Assembly: GCA_948567375.1 (NCBI GenBank)
Contig: OX419761.1
Span: forward strand, 47,902,243 to 47,966,242
Length of the DNA: 64,000 nucleotides
Direction: 5' to 3'
Origin: Lunularia cruciata
Lineage: Eukaryota > Streptophyta > Marchantiopsida > Lunulariales > Lunulariaceae
The position numbers and the translations under genes were made by a program. This document shows, piece by piece, positions 1 through 12,178 of this stretch. Each line of letters begins with the position of its first letter. Positions within the stretch are counted from its first letter, which is position 1. The notes below the pieces were generated by a model. That model saw nothing but the letters and a program-made list of their open reading frames with translations, was not told where the DNA came from and did no database searches.

Positions 1-1173
1 CTGCTCCAGAGGCGGTGACACTTCCGCGAAGCAATGGTTCCGTCTGTTAGTCAAGGGGATTTAGATACCTGTGTGGGTCCAATCCATGTGCGAGTTCGAG
101 TCGCTTGACATAAAGTGCTTTCGACTGTACCTGCCTTCCGCTTGAGTAAAATTTGACCGTAAAAGCTTGTCCTTCGTTCTGTCTTAAGGAAATTCGTTAA
201 AATCAACAAAAATTGCTGTCGCAACCACGACTGACTGACCGACTGACGCATCATTGATTCGGCATCGGATACCGGAAGTTTGTGTAGACCTGAACATAGT
301 ACCTTAACCATGTCCAGGTGATGAATAAGGATTCAATTCGTGGTTAGTCAATAAAGTAGACGATGAGACACAAAAGAAAGTGCTCACTACAAGCCGAGAT
401 CGTAAAAGGTAAAGGGAAGCGAATATGATGTCCGGAGTGAAGGGATGCATAACAATACCCATGTATCAATTTTGCATTCACGAGAGCTTCATCTGCCCCT
501 ATTTCGTAGTAAAAGATTTTGGTAGCACGCTCTGGCGAATTATCTGAGCGCGGAGCAGTAACATATCAGAGGTTGTGCAGTAGTAATCTGGGCCCGCACC
601 CAGCTCTGAAAGTAAATTTCTTGGTAATACAATGGCCCTTTCTGCGTTCATAGACCAGATGAGTTTTTGATGCCTGCATACTTAAACTTGCTGAAAGGTA
701 AACAACCACTATCAGGGCGCAAGCAAACCCTTCTCAAAGGATAGCTGAACCCGGTCTCTGAATTGGAGGCTCTCCTATGTGTGCTAAAGTTGGTTCAGGA
801 AGGAAGTAGAAAATCAAGTACTCCGACCGGTAATTCCCTGTCTTCTTCCGTGTTAGGGAGGGCTCTCTTTCCTCCTCCTCGTTGCTCTCTCGAGATCTCT
901 AGCCATGGTAGACTATTAAAAACCCCCCGAGTGTGACATAGGGGGTTGACTAGAAGTAGGATCCATCAATCTACCAGTGCTGGCCGCTGTGTGTCTCTTC
1001 AAAATTTGCCAAACATTAAACTGGTAAGAGGCTACCGTGTGCTGCATTAGTGAGATACTAAAAGCAAGAGGAGCAGTGGGAGCAAAATATGCTGAACAGG
1101 CTGCAGTTCAAAGTTAACGGGTAAACTTTATAAGATATTAATTTGAAAGAAAAGCAAAATGGGGTTGAGGGGA
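1..1173. other. Sequence downstream of the SERK-like gene, no gene seen
   Basis: This stretch lies 3' of the minus-strand kinase gene, so its upper part should hold the 3' UTR and polyadenylation site, which I cannot place exactly. An 86-codon open frame at 51-311 (minus) resembles no family I know and has no splice context, so I do not call it. Base composition is close to that of the gene and unlike the AT-rich DNA beyond 7.6 kb. One hairpin near 921-947 is listed separately. Confidence 0.6.
921..947. other. Small GC-rich inverted repeat in the probable 3' UTR
   Basis: AACCCCC at 921-927 pairs perfectly with GGGGGTT at 941-947 around a 13-nt loop, preceded on the plus strand by an A-rich run. 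It lies about 230 nt past the kinase stop codon, so in the sense transcript it could fold as a short hairpin in the 3' UTR. A function in stability or termination is only a guess. Confidence 0.35.
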
Positions 1174-4100
1174 CTATCTAGGGCCTGACAGTTCAACAGC
1201 ATGGAGATTATCCGTGGAGTCTACTATCCATTCTGCTGGTCTGTGTGGAACCATTTCAACTTCTTGACTGCGAACCACCTCCACCTTCTGCCACTCTTCC
1301 CAGCGCTCCGCTAATCCATCTCCTGAGAGCATACGCACCACCTCCGCCATTTTCGGTCGGTCCATTGGCGAGCTTTGTGTACATAGCAGTGCTACTTGAA
1401 TTAGTTGCTCCACTTCAACTGCATCATACTCCGTCAAATCCGGATCGACTAGAAACTCCACCTTTCTTTCTCGTAGCAACCCTTTAACCTGGATATGCAA
1501 CAATAATATAACCACCAACATTAGACCTGGTTAAATTTGAAAAAGTTAGTTCTCTAGAAAATAGGACCAGAAACCCATGCTGGAAACTAAGAGTAACTTG
1601 CTTGACGCCTTAGGTAAACAATAAGGTTGCCCCTCGCGTACAAAGGCAAGAACTCACCCAGTCCAGAAGCATAACATCATCATCATTAGCGAGCCGTGCT
1701 AGGTCAAATGCTCGTTGTCCAGTGATCAACTCCAAGAGCATAATTCCAAACCCAAATACGTCAGTTTTCTCGGAAGATTTGCCAGTAGATAAATACTCGG
1801 GAGCAATATGACCGATGGTTCCACGAACTGCCGTTGTCACATGAGTGTCTTTGTAGTCCATGAGCTTCGCAAGCCCAAAGTCTCCGACAACTGCCTCGAA
1901 TTCCTCGTCCAGTAAGATGTTGGCAGCCTTCACATCACGATGGATGATTTTCGGGTCACAGTGATCATGTAAATAAGACAAACCACGAGCGGATCCCAGG
2001 GAGATCCGTTTACGTGTTGGCCAATCTAAAGGTGGATCCTCTGCCCTGCGATCTGGGACACAAAACAGTAGTTAGAATGAAATAAACCATGAGGACGAAA
2101 AAACCAAATCATATCCGCTGACCCAAACAAGAAAATAGACTCGGAAGCAAAAGGACTCCACATATAGACTTGTTAGGGCGATATTCGAAAGAGGTATTAG
2201 CAAGGAGAATCAAACCTCGAAGTCGCGAAGCAACACTCCCGTTTGGCATGTAGGGATACACTAGCAACCGTTCTGTGGGAGTCATACAAAACCCACGGAG
2301 ACGAAGCAGGTTGCGGTGCACCGCCATACTGATCATCTCCACCTCAGTCTGAAACTGTAACTCACCACCTGGACTGCGTTCCTCCTTGAGGCGCTTCACA
2401 GCTACTAAGGAGCCGTCCGATAGACGCCCCTTGTAAACCTTACCAAACCCACCTCTCCCAAGAATGTTCCTGGTCTGGAAGTTATCGGTGGCCACTTGCA
2501 ACTCGCGGAGTGAAAACCTCTTCAGTTGGCCCAAATGGACCTCTGGGTCCTCTTCAGCTGTTCAAAGAACAATCATAGATGTTTTCCACATATTAGACAA
2601 GAACTGATGCTGGTTACAATGACTGTATCACGCGTACTAAAGAAAGTTCACCCCCGCTTCTGATTACCTGGGACATCAAAAAAGGCTTCTTGGGGGCGGC
2701 GACGCCTCCACCATGCAAAGCCGATAGCTGGGGCGGCAAATAGGAGGGCAGCACCAGCAGCAACTCCACCCGCGATAGCCCCAGTTTGTGATGACGGACT
2801 CTGATCTGGCATGCGCATGGAGAAGTTAGAGCAGACCATCCAAACCAAATATACATTGGTACGAACCTGCTCAAATGTACACGTTGCTGTCGATATATGC
2901 CTGTACAGAAGGTCTTCAGTAAGCAGAACAACTTACTAGCAGTGGGAGTCTGGGGGGGTGGCTGGATCGGAGGCGGAGGAGATAAGGGAGGTCCACCAGG
3001 ACACTGTCTCCCAACTGCAGCTCCACAAAGCTCAGGGTTCCCGTTAAAACTGCACAAGTACGTGACAAGCTTAATTTGTAAATACCAGTCTAATTGAAAG
3101 GAAATCTTCGACATAACCATCTGACCGTCAGTGCTGACCATTGCTACTCGAGTTGTACAGTGCTTTCCTTCACAGATGAGAAATTTTAATTTGCCACTCG
3201 ACTGGAACAATCTAGGTTGTTTTGAGTTATGTAGAAGTATAAGTTCTTACACTCGGAAGGGTACCAGTGAATGAGGACCGTATCCAAAAGTAAAGACGTT
3301 AGTGCGTACCAAAGAGGGCAACTGTCCATGAGAGCAGGCATAAGATTGGAACCTCCAAGCAACTCTTACCTGATAGGAGTGAAGAGCGAAAACGATCCAT
3401 TTGTCGGAACTTCACCCGTTAGGTTATTATTCGACAGATCGCTGCACAACGAATTATTTCTAAAATGTCAACCAGAGGAACTACCACTAAGCTTGGCACC
3501 CCGTCCGTCATGCATGGCCCATACTTTACAAACCGGATCAAAACAGACAAATGAAATTGTGGGAGAGGATTAGACTAACTTACAGCACTTGCAATCCAGC
3601 AATCCCTGTCAGTGTCATAGGTATTGAGTCCGTCAAGCTGTTGTTGTTCAGTCGACTTCGTAGACAGACAGCAAACCAACACAAGTAACGTAAGGTAAGA
3701 ACCGGGTATGGTGAAAGCACAGAATGTGCAAAACCAGTAAGATGAATTTAAAGAACCTTCACTGCGGCTCCATATTCAATAACGTAATCTCTCTAATGAA
3801 GTACGTAACATTTGCCTAGGATTAGTACACCGAAAATCGCTTCACAAGGTCTAAGTATTAACAGACTACGAAAGACAACAGAGACACGTTTCTACTACAT
3901 GCCTATGATAGGATGCCTGCGGTAATAGAGGACCAGTGGGTAAGTGCAGTGGTGAGCTAAGGTTGGCCTAGAACTACAAAAGATGGTTCAAAGAAGGGAA
4001 CAGAAATCTCACAGAAATCTCAGGTTCGTCAACTTTCCAAGTTCCTCCGGGATGGAGCCTTGAAACGAATTTAAATACAGATCAAGACTAACCAAATTCG

Positions 4101-6279
4101 TGAGATTTCCCAACTCCTTGGGAATTGGTCCAGAAATGTTATTGCTGTACAGCTCCCTGCGTACACAGTGGACGAGTTGACTATAGCATCTCCAATATAT
4201 TGCGGGCCAAATTATATACAATAAATTCATTCAGGGAAACCAATTGAGGGTATAAACTGGATTTCAAAGGCGAAAGGACGACGTCTTTTCCGGATTACGG
4301 AGTTAAGTTTGTAAGTCCACTTACAAGTATTGTAACTCGGAGAGAGAGCCTAGCTGGGGCACCAAAGATCCGGAAAGCTCGGCATTTCCCAAATCCCTGC
4401 AAATCACATGGGAAATTGTGTTCAGCTAAAGCTCTCCCGGCACAGCTATCTGCGAAGGCTGAAGTAAATTTTGCTCCAAGAAGTAAATGTGCTTCAAGTT
4501 TAAGTACTTACACCCGAACGACCATGTTCTCTTGATTACAGGTGACGTGAAACCATGTACACGGATTTACAAGTGAAGGATCCCAACTCTGCAAAACCTG
4601 ACTGGGATCGTTCAGAGCTTGTCTTAACGCATGGAGGGCGTCGCCTGCACACGGTAAGTAGAATAAGAACGCAGACACTATATTAGAGTGTAACTCATCT
4701 CTTTGAATTCTAGGACTCCTAAACCACTAGCGAATTCAAGACCAGAAGATTCAGACCACAGCGATAATGTAAGTAATTCAACATTAGTCTACTCAGCGAA
4801 TGCGAATCCCGGGCGATCGCGACGACAGTGACATGAGTCGCAAATGTATAGAGCAGTCCCATCGGGTCAAACTTACGTTGATCAGTGTCAACAGCTGTAC
4901 TCGGGTGATGTACTAGATTCAAATTACTCGAACTTAATGGATGAGAATTCCCCATAAGCTGGACTCGTAACGTTCGTCTCTCCCCTCAACCTCGAAGCAC
5001 TCCCCCTACTGCAAAAGCTACTTCCCCATGGAACTGTCATCAACGCGCAGACGGTTCTTTCACTCCGTACAGGAGCCCTAAAGCGTTAAGACACTTTTAC
5101 CCAACTCCACCACGCTCCACACGTAGAAGGCATCTGCATCGTTGCTGGAGAGGTGACGACGCTGAAGTCTATTTTCCTCCACGAAAAGTTTACCATACTT
5201 CTGCACCTGATCGACGGTGAACGTCTGGTGGCAGTAGTAAGGCAGGATACAGGTTTGAAGTGGTCGTGGTTATTTAAGGTTCCATAATACTCTGCCTAGA
5301 GTAGATATTTAAGGACCGCAGAAAGGTCTCCTAGACCGCCTAGTTAATTACTAACTCCCAGAATGAGGAAGGAGGGTCCCGCAGTAGCTCTAGCGAACAA
5401 TGTGCTGCAAGGAGTTTGGTTCGACATTCTCTGTGACCTTGCATAAACGAAACCCGCTGTTTGTGCAGCCACTTCAAGAAAGAAGCAGCTAATCCATTTA
5501 TATTATCACAGTGAAGCGAAAAGAACATAGAGGACTCTTAAGTAGTCAAACGACTTTCCGAGCAACTCGACTGAAGTCGACGCAATCTAAATAGAGGGAC
5601 ACGCCGGGCCATGCTGTAGGAAGTAGTAACATGCAGTAAATCGCACGCCACTAATCCTTCTTAAAAGAAGAAAAAGCGTTCATCAGAGCAAACGGACCTC
5701 TACTCACGGCAGGCATCCCTCTCAAACGACCTGAACAGCGCGATCTAACGACTTCCGCCCTAACTTCAAATGATCCTCCATAAGTTGCGTAATGTGGAGC
5801 CTACGGTATTCTTTCACTCGATCCTTGAGGCTGATGACGACTAGTTTCGAGGACAGCTACTGAGACTGAAGTCTGTCGAGACCTCTCTGCATAAAAGGAT
5901 GGATCTTTGAAAGGTTGAACTGACGAAAGATGAGACGTAGGAGATATCTTCCCGTACCACTCAGAAGCGCAGTCCTTCCAAACATTTCCTAAGAATACTC
6001 AAGATACACCGAACTCTTCGCCGTCAAGCTCCTTCCATCCTAACTTCATACTCTCAGTGGCATCTCGATCAACCTCAGCTTCGGCAGTAAAGGCCTCATG
6101 TCTCCCGTTTAGGGACATTGTTCACTAGACCGTGTCTGGCTTGTCTCTAGATGAGAAGCACTGTGAAGGTAAAAGTTCTAAAGAATCTCACCTTCATAAT
6201 TGGCCCGAGTGTACACCGGCCCGTGAAGCAGCAAGAGCAGCAGCAGCCACACTCTATCGAGAAACCAAGGGTGCTGCAT
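1174..6279 (-). CDS. SERK: SERK/BAK1-family leucine-rich-repeat co-receptor kinase, 11 exons, intact
   Basis: Plasma-membrane LRR-RLK II; in seed plants this family is the shared co-receptor for brassinosteroid, immune and developmental LRR receptors. Coding exons by position (minus): 6279-6192, 4644-4512, 4396-4325, 4156-4013, 3655-3584, 3441-3370, 3049-2937, 2805-2668, 2557-2216, 2052-1658, 1488-1174; total 1884 nt, 627 residues, all introns GT-AG. Exons of 133, 72, 144, 72 and 72 nt follow LRR periodicity, as in known SERK genes. Order: signal peptide (1 to about 27), LRRNT with a Cys pair (30-73), five LRRs (74-194), Pro-rich SPP region (194-239), TM helix (240-264) then RRRR, kinase with G-loop 311-316, Lys332, HRD 429-431, DFG 449-451, APE 475-477, Thr464/465 in the activation loop, ending LSGPR. 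An in-frame TAG 12 codons upstream supports the start. Odd points: Phe in the VFGFG motif, where Tyr is usual, and a 1547-bp first intron. No disabling lesion seen. The family is certain; orthology to one named SERK is not. Confidence 0.96.
4645..6191 (-). other. SERK: Long first intron of the SERK-like gene
   Basis: The 1547-bp intron separates the signal-peptide exon (donor GAAG|GTGAGA at 6192/6191) from the LRRNT exon (acceptor TGTGCAG| before 4644). The other nine introns are 110-357 bp. It keeps the GC-richer composition of the gene and shows no coding exon, transposon or repeat that I recognise. Long first introns in plants sometimes carry expression-enhancing elements; nothing here identifies one directly. 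Confidence 0.85.
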
Positions 6280-6773
6280 GACTGATCCTTCCCCGAGTTT
6301 CCAGAGCTTTAAGTCTCCCTAATCAATCAACCTGCCCTTCTAACACACTGACCCAGCCTTATTCCTCTACGTATCGACGCTGATGCTACCCAAACTCGTT
6401 CACTTCTGCTACTCCAGCTTTTCATCCAGTGGCGCCAGGTTTTGAGCACCTGCGCCCCCTCTAGATTCCTCATATCATTCTCCTCCTCCCGCCTGTCTCT
6501 TTCTTCGACCTCTTCTCCCCAATCAACCTCCTTCCGCAACTACGTCTCCAACTCAGGTCTACGTCCCCCACTCCTAAGCAGTATAAACATATACCGTGCT
6601 TCCTCCCCCTGACCCGCTCCCGACACAGGCCACCGAGAGTGTCGAGTCCAGTTGAGTCCAACACTAAACACCAAAAATCCTCACCTCACACAACACTTTC
6701 GACGTTCTCACATTCCATCCTCCTGCAACCAAACGAGCCGTGCCGCATTCCTCTCTTTCTATCTGCCTGCCCT

Positions 6774-6856
<83 letters not shown>

Positions 6857-7600
6857 CGAGATCTCCCGTCTCGCTTCAACTTTGCAAGCTTCTTCTCCCT
6901 ATGTCTCGTACCACACCACCATTAACCGATCTTTCAGCAGCAACTTCGCCAAATCTCCAGGCTCTGCGTAATCGACCTTCTACTACTACTTCTTCATCGC
7001 TTCGAACGAACAAAGCGACGCGATTCATTCAAAGCTGGATGAAACGAAAGCGCCTGAACAACACAGAAAGCGTGAACAACAATCAACCAGCGGCAGTAGA
7101 AGAAACAGCAGATCCACCGAGCTAACACCGCCAACATCAGCAGCAATATCAACAACCGTCTTCCTTCCGCGCTTGTGATTCTTCCTTCTTCCTCCCCTGC
7201 CTGCCTGCTCAAGCTTGCTCGCCCTGCTCTCCTGCTCTACTCTTCCCTTCCCTCTCGTTCCTTCCTTCGTTCCCTCGTCCCTCTCCTCTCCTCCTCTCCT
7301 CTATCCCTGGGCCAGCAGCAGCAGCTGTCCCAGAGCCCAACGCAGTCGTGAGCAGAGCCGGAGTCCCCGCGCCTCTTCCTGCACCTCCCGTCAGTCATCC
7401 GTCCATCGACGGGAGTCAATTCCCGTCCTGCTACTGTCATTATTCTTTTTTTTTTCGTCATCATTATATCACACCCAGTGAAAGTAGCAGCCCAGCAGTA
7501 ATTTCCTGCTGCGAAACTCCCCTATTTATTGGCCACTTTTTCCTTTTTTGTTTAATTCGTTTTCTGATTTCCAACGGTGCATGACAGGTGTACTCCTCCC
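6280..7600 (-). promoter_or_regulatory. Probable 5' leader and promoter of the SERK-like gene
   Basis: This is the region upstream of the kinase ATG. It is strongly pyrimidine-rich on the plus strand and so purine-rich in the sense direction, with a pure GA tract at 6778-6853. GC stays high until about 7.5 kb and then drops sharply to AT-rich DNA, which marks the outer limit of the gene island. Open frames of 60-157 codons on both strands here come from microsatellite and low-complexity sequence (Leu-Ser or Arg-Glu runs). The transcription start and TATA box were not located, and an upstream noncoding exon cannot be excluded. Confidence 0.5.
6778..6853. repeat. (TC)38 dinucleotide microsatellite
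   Basis: A perfect TC/GA repeat of 76 bp without interruption. It starts about 500 bp upstream of the kinase start codon and reads as (GA)n in the sense direction. GA repeats in plant promoters and leaders are known binding sites for BPC/GAGA-type proteins. The purity suggests a young, length-variable tract. Confidence 0.97.
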
Positions 7601-10600
7601 TAATGTACTCCCTTCCTAATTTAATGGACAAATTAATTAAAGAACATGTGCAAACTGCCCTTTAGTAGGGCATCTCAAATGTCTCCATCCATTGGATCTG
7701 TCAGTCATCCTTCCGTGTTGTGGACTCCGTCCGTGGCGCTTCCTTCCATTCGTATTTATCTTCGGATTATGTCAAACCGATACTAATCGGGCTTAGTCCC
7801 ATTTAGCCTTTTTCCTTGTGCGGCTTTGACAGGGTCTTCCCCTCCTTCTTGTTATCTTACGGGGTCGCCTTCTAACTTTGATGTAAACCAGCTTTTAACC
7901 CTAATGGAATGAATGGAAGAAGAAAATCGCTTGTTAGACTAGCTCGATGTAAATTAAAAACTAACGTCATTTCATTACTGAAAGTACAAGGGAGAATAAT
8001 ACATATAATTCGTCCACGCGAAGTCCATTGGTTACATTGTCGTTAATGTTGCATTTTATATTTTTATAGGATATCTCTGCTTGCTGCATGATCTTTGGTC
8101 GCATATGCAATAACAATGCATCATCTTTATGCAAATAGTATTCAAATTGAACACTATTTACTTTGGTTCAAATTTTTACTTCACATACCTTCCTTTTCAA
8201 CAACCTAAACTAGAAAGTGACGATGAATCTAAATCATATGTTATATGATCTCAAACTAAATTACTATGAGGAAAGGCTCATTTGACATTGCTTTAAAGAA
8301 AATAAATTTATATCAAGTCCTCTTCAAGACTTTATTCTTTATATTACACTAAACACAACCGGATATAATTGACAAGAATTTTCCCATTTGTCACTAAACA
8401 TGATATTCGGTCCTTGAAAATCATATTAAAACTATGTAAAAACTGTGAGATTTGAATTCTTAAAATCTTCAGAAGGGTTTGAAATACAGCAAAGTAGTTG
8501 ACTCATTAATAAAAGACCTTTGAAAATATTATATTTGACAAAAATAATGCAACAAAGCTTAACGTGTGCCCAACAAGAAATCTAAGGTGTTGTCTTCTGA
8601 ATATGAGAGTGAAAGAATATCAATGAATCTAAAAGCATAGAGAGCACGTCAAGAAAACATGTATTCTTTTTATACTTGTGTAAATCTATGTGCAATGTTA
8701 CCATGAAGTTTAATGGAATATCATCTTTTATTCCCGCATGTTAATAATAGATTGGTGGATTTTTTGTTGCAAAGTAAGGTAGGTAAAGGAAATTCAAAGA
8801 AAGTTCAAATTCAAATTTATGATGGATGGGAACATTTGGCATTTGTTGTAGGTGGACTCAACAAAAAAAGACCAAGCATTGCTAAACCTATATAAACCGT
8901 TGACTTTAATTTTCACAATGTATATCGGTGTTCATGTTTTAGTAACATATGAAATTATAAACTTCGAACAAAAAAGTTAATGATTGATGAAGGAATTGTA
9001 AGTTTACAAGTGATGGTGACCAATTCCTTACATAGAGTTCAAAGGATTGATAGCAATTCCATTTTATGCCATATAAATTCTATTATCTATCCCCACCTCC
9101 TTTTCATTTAAACCTATCACACTTCCACACAAACAATGTTCTAGATTGCTTGAGTACGTTAGCATTAGATTGATACTAACCTTATAAGTTTCTTATTCCT
9201 GTCTATCTAATCTAAACCTCATTTTCTTCCAATCCTATCTTGACTTGCCAAGCTTGCAAGCTTCTTCTAGAGCTATAAGATCTTTACAAACTTATTGTAA
9301 GAGCTATAATTTCAAACCATCCTCCTTTATGTTGCAAGGTAGACTAGAGAAGTAGGCAAAAGTCTCAAGAAAACCAAAAGCAAAAGAACTTTGAAATGCA
9401 TTCTTTTGGATGAGCTTGTCGTTGGAGAGACAATGCTAGCCTTTAATTTGTTAACTCTTTGAGCCAAAGATCAATAATGGAGCCAATTCTAAACATTACC
9501 TTAATTCTTTCAAATTAATATTTTGGAAGTTTTCATGAAGCTTTTCACACCTCTCGTGACACTTACCTTCCAAACTATAATATTTAGATGCTTGAGATGC
9601 TTGGGAAGGATAATAGTTATTGGAGATTTTCCTTGTACAAATCCATCAAGTCATATAAAGGGTAAGATTAAAGATAATTTATTTATCTCTATATATCTTG
9701 TAAAATTATATTATAAGTTTTTCCATTGGGTGGAGATACCATGCACAAAGACAAATATATAGCTTCAAAGCCAGATGCCACTCACTTAATATGAACCATC
9801 CAATCCTCAAAGCTATGGATAAAGGCAAAATAGAAGTTGGTTACTATTCTAATTACCAAAAGACAAAGACAAGGGCAAGAAAGACAACATCTCAATGAAT
9901 ACTGATTTGGAGGATACAAATATTGAGATCAAAGACTTAGAAGACAAACCTAAAGGATATCTCCTATGTATTAAAAAGCAAGGAAAATTGAATAAATAAA
10001 AGTAAACATTGCAAGAAGATTAATCTCCATGATAGTTTAGACTGTATAAAAACATAGGATAATGCAAGAAGTATGCAATTTTTGAGACACTTTGCAATTA
10101 GTATAAGTAGAGTCAAAGGAGAAGGAGCACACAGAAATCAAAGTGTACATTCTTCTTCCAAATCTATAATAAAAACACCCTCAATTCAAACATAATGTGG
10201 AAGTACAAAATTCATAAAATCCTTTTTTCAAATCATATATCTCCTTTATGAACTATTTTAAGTGATCGGCCTTTGTCTCTATCATATTAGCACTATAAGC
10301 TAAGACCTTTACATAAGCTTGAAATAGAGATAGAGTGAAAACATTCAAATATATATATTATCATTTAGAGAAAATCCTTGCATTTAGAGTTTACATAGGA
10401 GATATTAAGTGGATCATTTCCTTACAATTCTCTTCTTTGTTCTTTTAGACCTTAAGTAGACATGAGATCCATCTCTTTGGAATATTTAATTATAATTATT
10501 GATTATACTAATGATTACTTGTAGACATTAGCATACATTGTCTCCATCAAATGATATTACAGCCAAGTAGAATGCACAGAGGAGTCAAAATTTTTATATT

Positions 10601-11260
10601 ACATGAAAACATAGTGCATTTGCCCTAACAAATTTATCAAAGTAAAGACAATAAGTACTCTCTAAGTGCACTTGGTTTGCTTGAAAAACACTAAAAGGAG
10701 ATGTGATTTGCAAGAGAGACTTGTAATCAATCAAGAAGTTTTTGGGCAAATTAGTTATAGAGTAGAGGGTGCACAAAAAGCTATTAGAGTATACATTGCA
10801 CTCCATGCAATTTGCAATAACATATGAGTAAAACATAAAGATGAAGGTATATGATTTCCGTGCTATAGATTATGAAATCCAAAATATCTTCTTATTTGGT
10901 AAAGGTACAAATTTTCATGTAAGAAGTTTACCAATATTTTTTAATAACAATTAAAGGGATTAAAATAATATAAATTATTTGATGTTGAGTGTATTACTAC
11001 TACAAAAGATATGTAGTATGTATATAAGATATATTGCTTTTTTATGTTGTTAACCTTGATCAATGTTCATAGGATTTCATAAAGAAGGTTGTCTTGAATC
11101 TCAATCAAGGAACACATGTTAGCAACCATGTACAAGTTACTAAATAAATGGTAAGAGTGTGTTGGAACACATTTCTAGTATGATCTAAATAAAACCTTTT
11201 GTGTAAGTAATGTAGTTTTAAGTATCAACTAAGATAACAAAGATTGCAAACAAAATGTAG
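7601..11260. other. AT-rich intergenic DNA, no gene seen
   Basis: Low-GC sequence with only short chance open frames, for example 8713-8895 (plus), 60 codons, and 9523-9762 (plus), 79 codons. Neither resembles a known family or has flanking coding exons. No transposon termini were recognised. Confidence 0.6.
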
Positions 11261-11397
11261 AATATTTGTTTACTAATAATAGTAGAGTCCATACAAGACT
11301 TTCCTTGACATCAAGTGAAATATATATCCAAAATGCATAATTTGCAACTTGCAATCAAGTTATAACAAAGATTGCAAACAAAATGTAGAATAATTGG
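11236..11397. repeat. 106-bp direct repeat, left copy, flanked by a short tandem duplication
   Basis: The segment at about 11261-11366 (core: agtagagtccatacaagac ... cttgcaatcaagttata) recurs in the same orientation at about 14882-14987 on the far side of the hAT relic. The left copy is itself bracketed by a 29-bp repeat (aacaaagattgcaaac...) at 11238 and 11364, so a local tandem duplication also occurred. It is far too long to be a hAT target-site duplication, which is 8 bp. Confidence 0.85.
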
Positions 11398-11633
11398 TCA
11401 CGCCATTTGTAGTGTTGCATCTAGATTGCTCGGACATTGGAATTCTAGTTGGAGTATAAAATTGGTGGCTGTCCACCACAGCCGGCAGAGGTACCACGGC
11501 TGGCCTCCAATCCGGCCGGCTACGGCCAGTGTTTTGGAGCGCGGGTGGTCGCAGCCGGTAGGGTATTTTTCACAACCATGGCCAATTGCGGCCGTAGTAA
11601 ATAACATGGATGATAAATAACATGCAACTTCTT

Positions 11634-12178
11634 GTCACCAAAATTGTGGCAAGCGTGAGTGAGTGGAGAGGTGCATTTATTTGAGCATTGCACTCGATAG
11701 TGTCAAAAAACAACACTTTGTAGCTTGGGCAGCTGCAATGTAATCATTCATTCATCAATGGAAGCGCATGTACACCAAGAGGTGATGGGCCAGTCTATTG
11801 TCAATTTCAAAGAGGAGATAGTCATATCATTTTGTTTGAAGGTGCCAAAATATCAGATTTTGCCCTAGATCAAGAGCAATCGACCATCTGCAATATCTCT
11901 TTCACCAAAATTGCGGGCCGCTTGAGTGAGTGTAACAAGTTTGTGGAGAGGCACATTTGTTTGAGCATTGCACTCAATAGTGTCAAAAAATAGCGCTTCA
12001 CAGCTTGTGCAATTGCAATGTAATCATTCATTCATCAATGGTAGTGCATGTATACCAAGCGGCAACGGGCCAGTCTGTGGCAGATTTCAAAGAGGAGATA
12101 GTCACATCATTCTATTTGAAGGTGCACAAATATCAGATTTTTCCCTAGACCAAGAGCAATTGACCATCTGCAATATTG
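11634..12178 (+). repeat. Tandem duplication of about 270 bp inside the hAT element
   Basis: Copy 1 (about 11634-11900) and copy 2 (about 11905-12178) share long blocks such as the one around 'gtaatcattcattcatcaat' and the stretch ending in 'gagcaat..accatctgcaatat', at roughly 85% identity by eye. The duplication lies upstream of the recognisable transposase core and is diverged, so it is not recent. Confidence 0.9.

Noticed and set aside
46..115. A tRNA-like segment with an 'agttcgagtc' B-box-like motif.
   Set aside because: The putative T-arm closes with only four pairs in a wrong register, and no acceptor stem, D-arm or anticodon arm could be built around it.
1245..1487. An 80-codon plus-strand frame opposite the last SERK exon.
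   Set aside because: It is the antisense shadow of a conserved kinase exon and has no independent support.
6639..7125. Plus-strand open frames of 110 and 157 codons and a minus-strand Arg-Glu frame over the TC repeat.
   Set aside because: Their length comes from a stop-free dinucleotide microsatellite (Leu-Ser or Arg-Glu runs). They lie in the leader/promoter region of the SERK-like gene and the flanks show no protein-like conservation.
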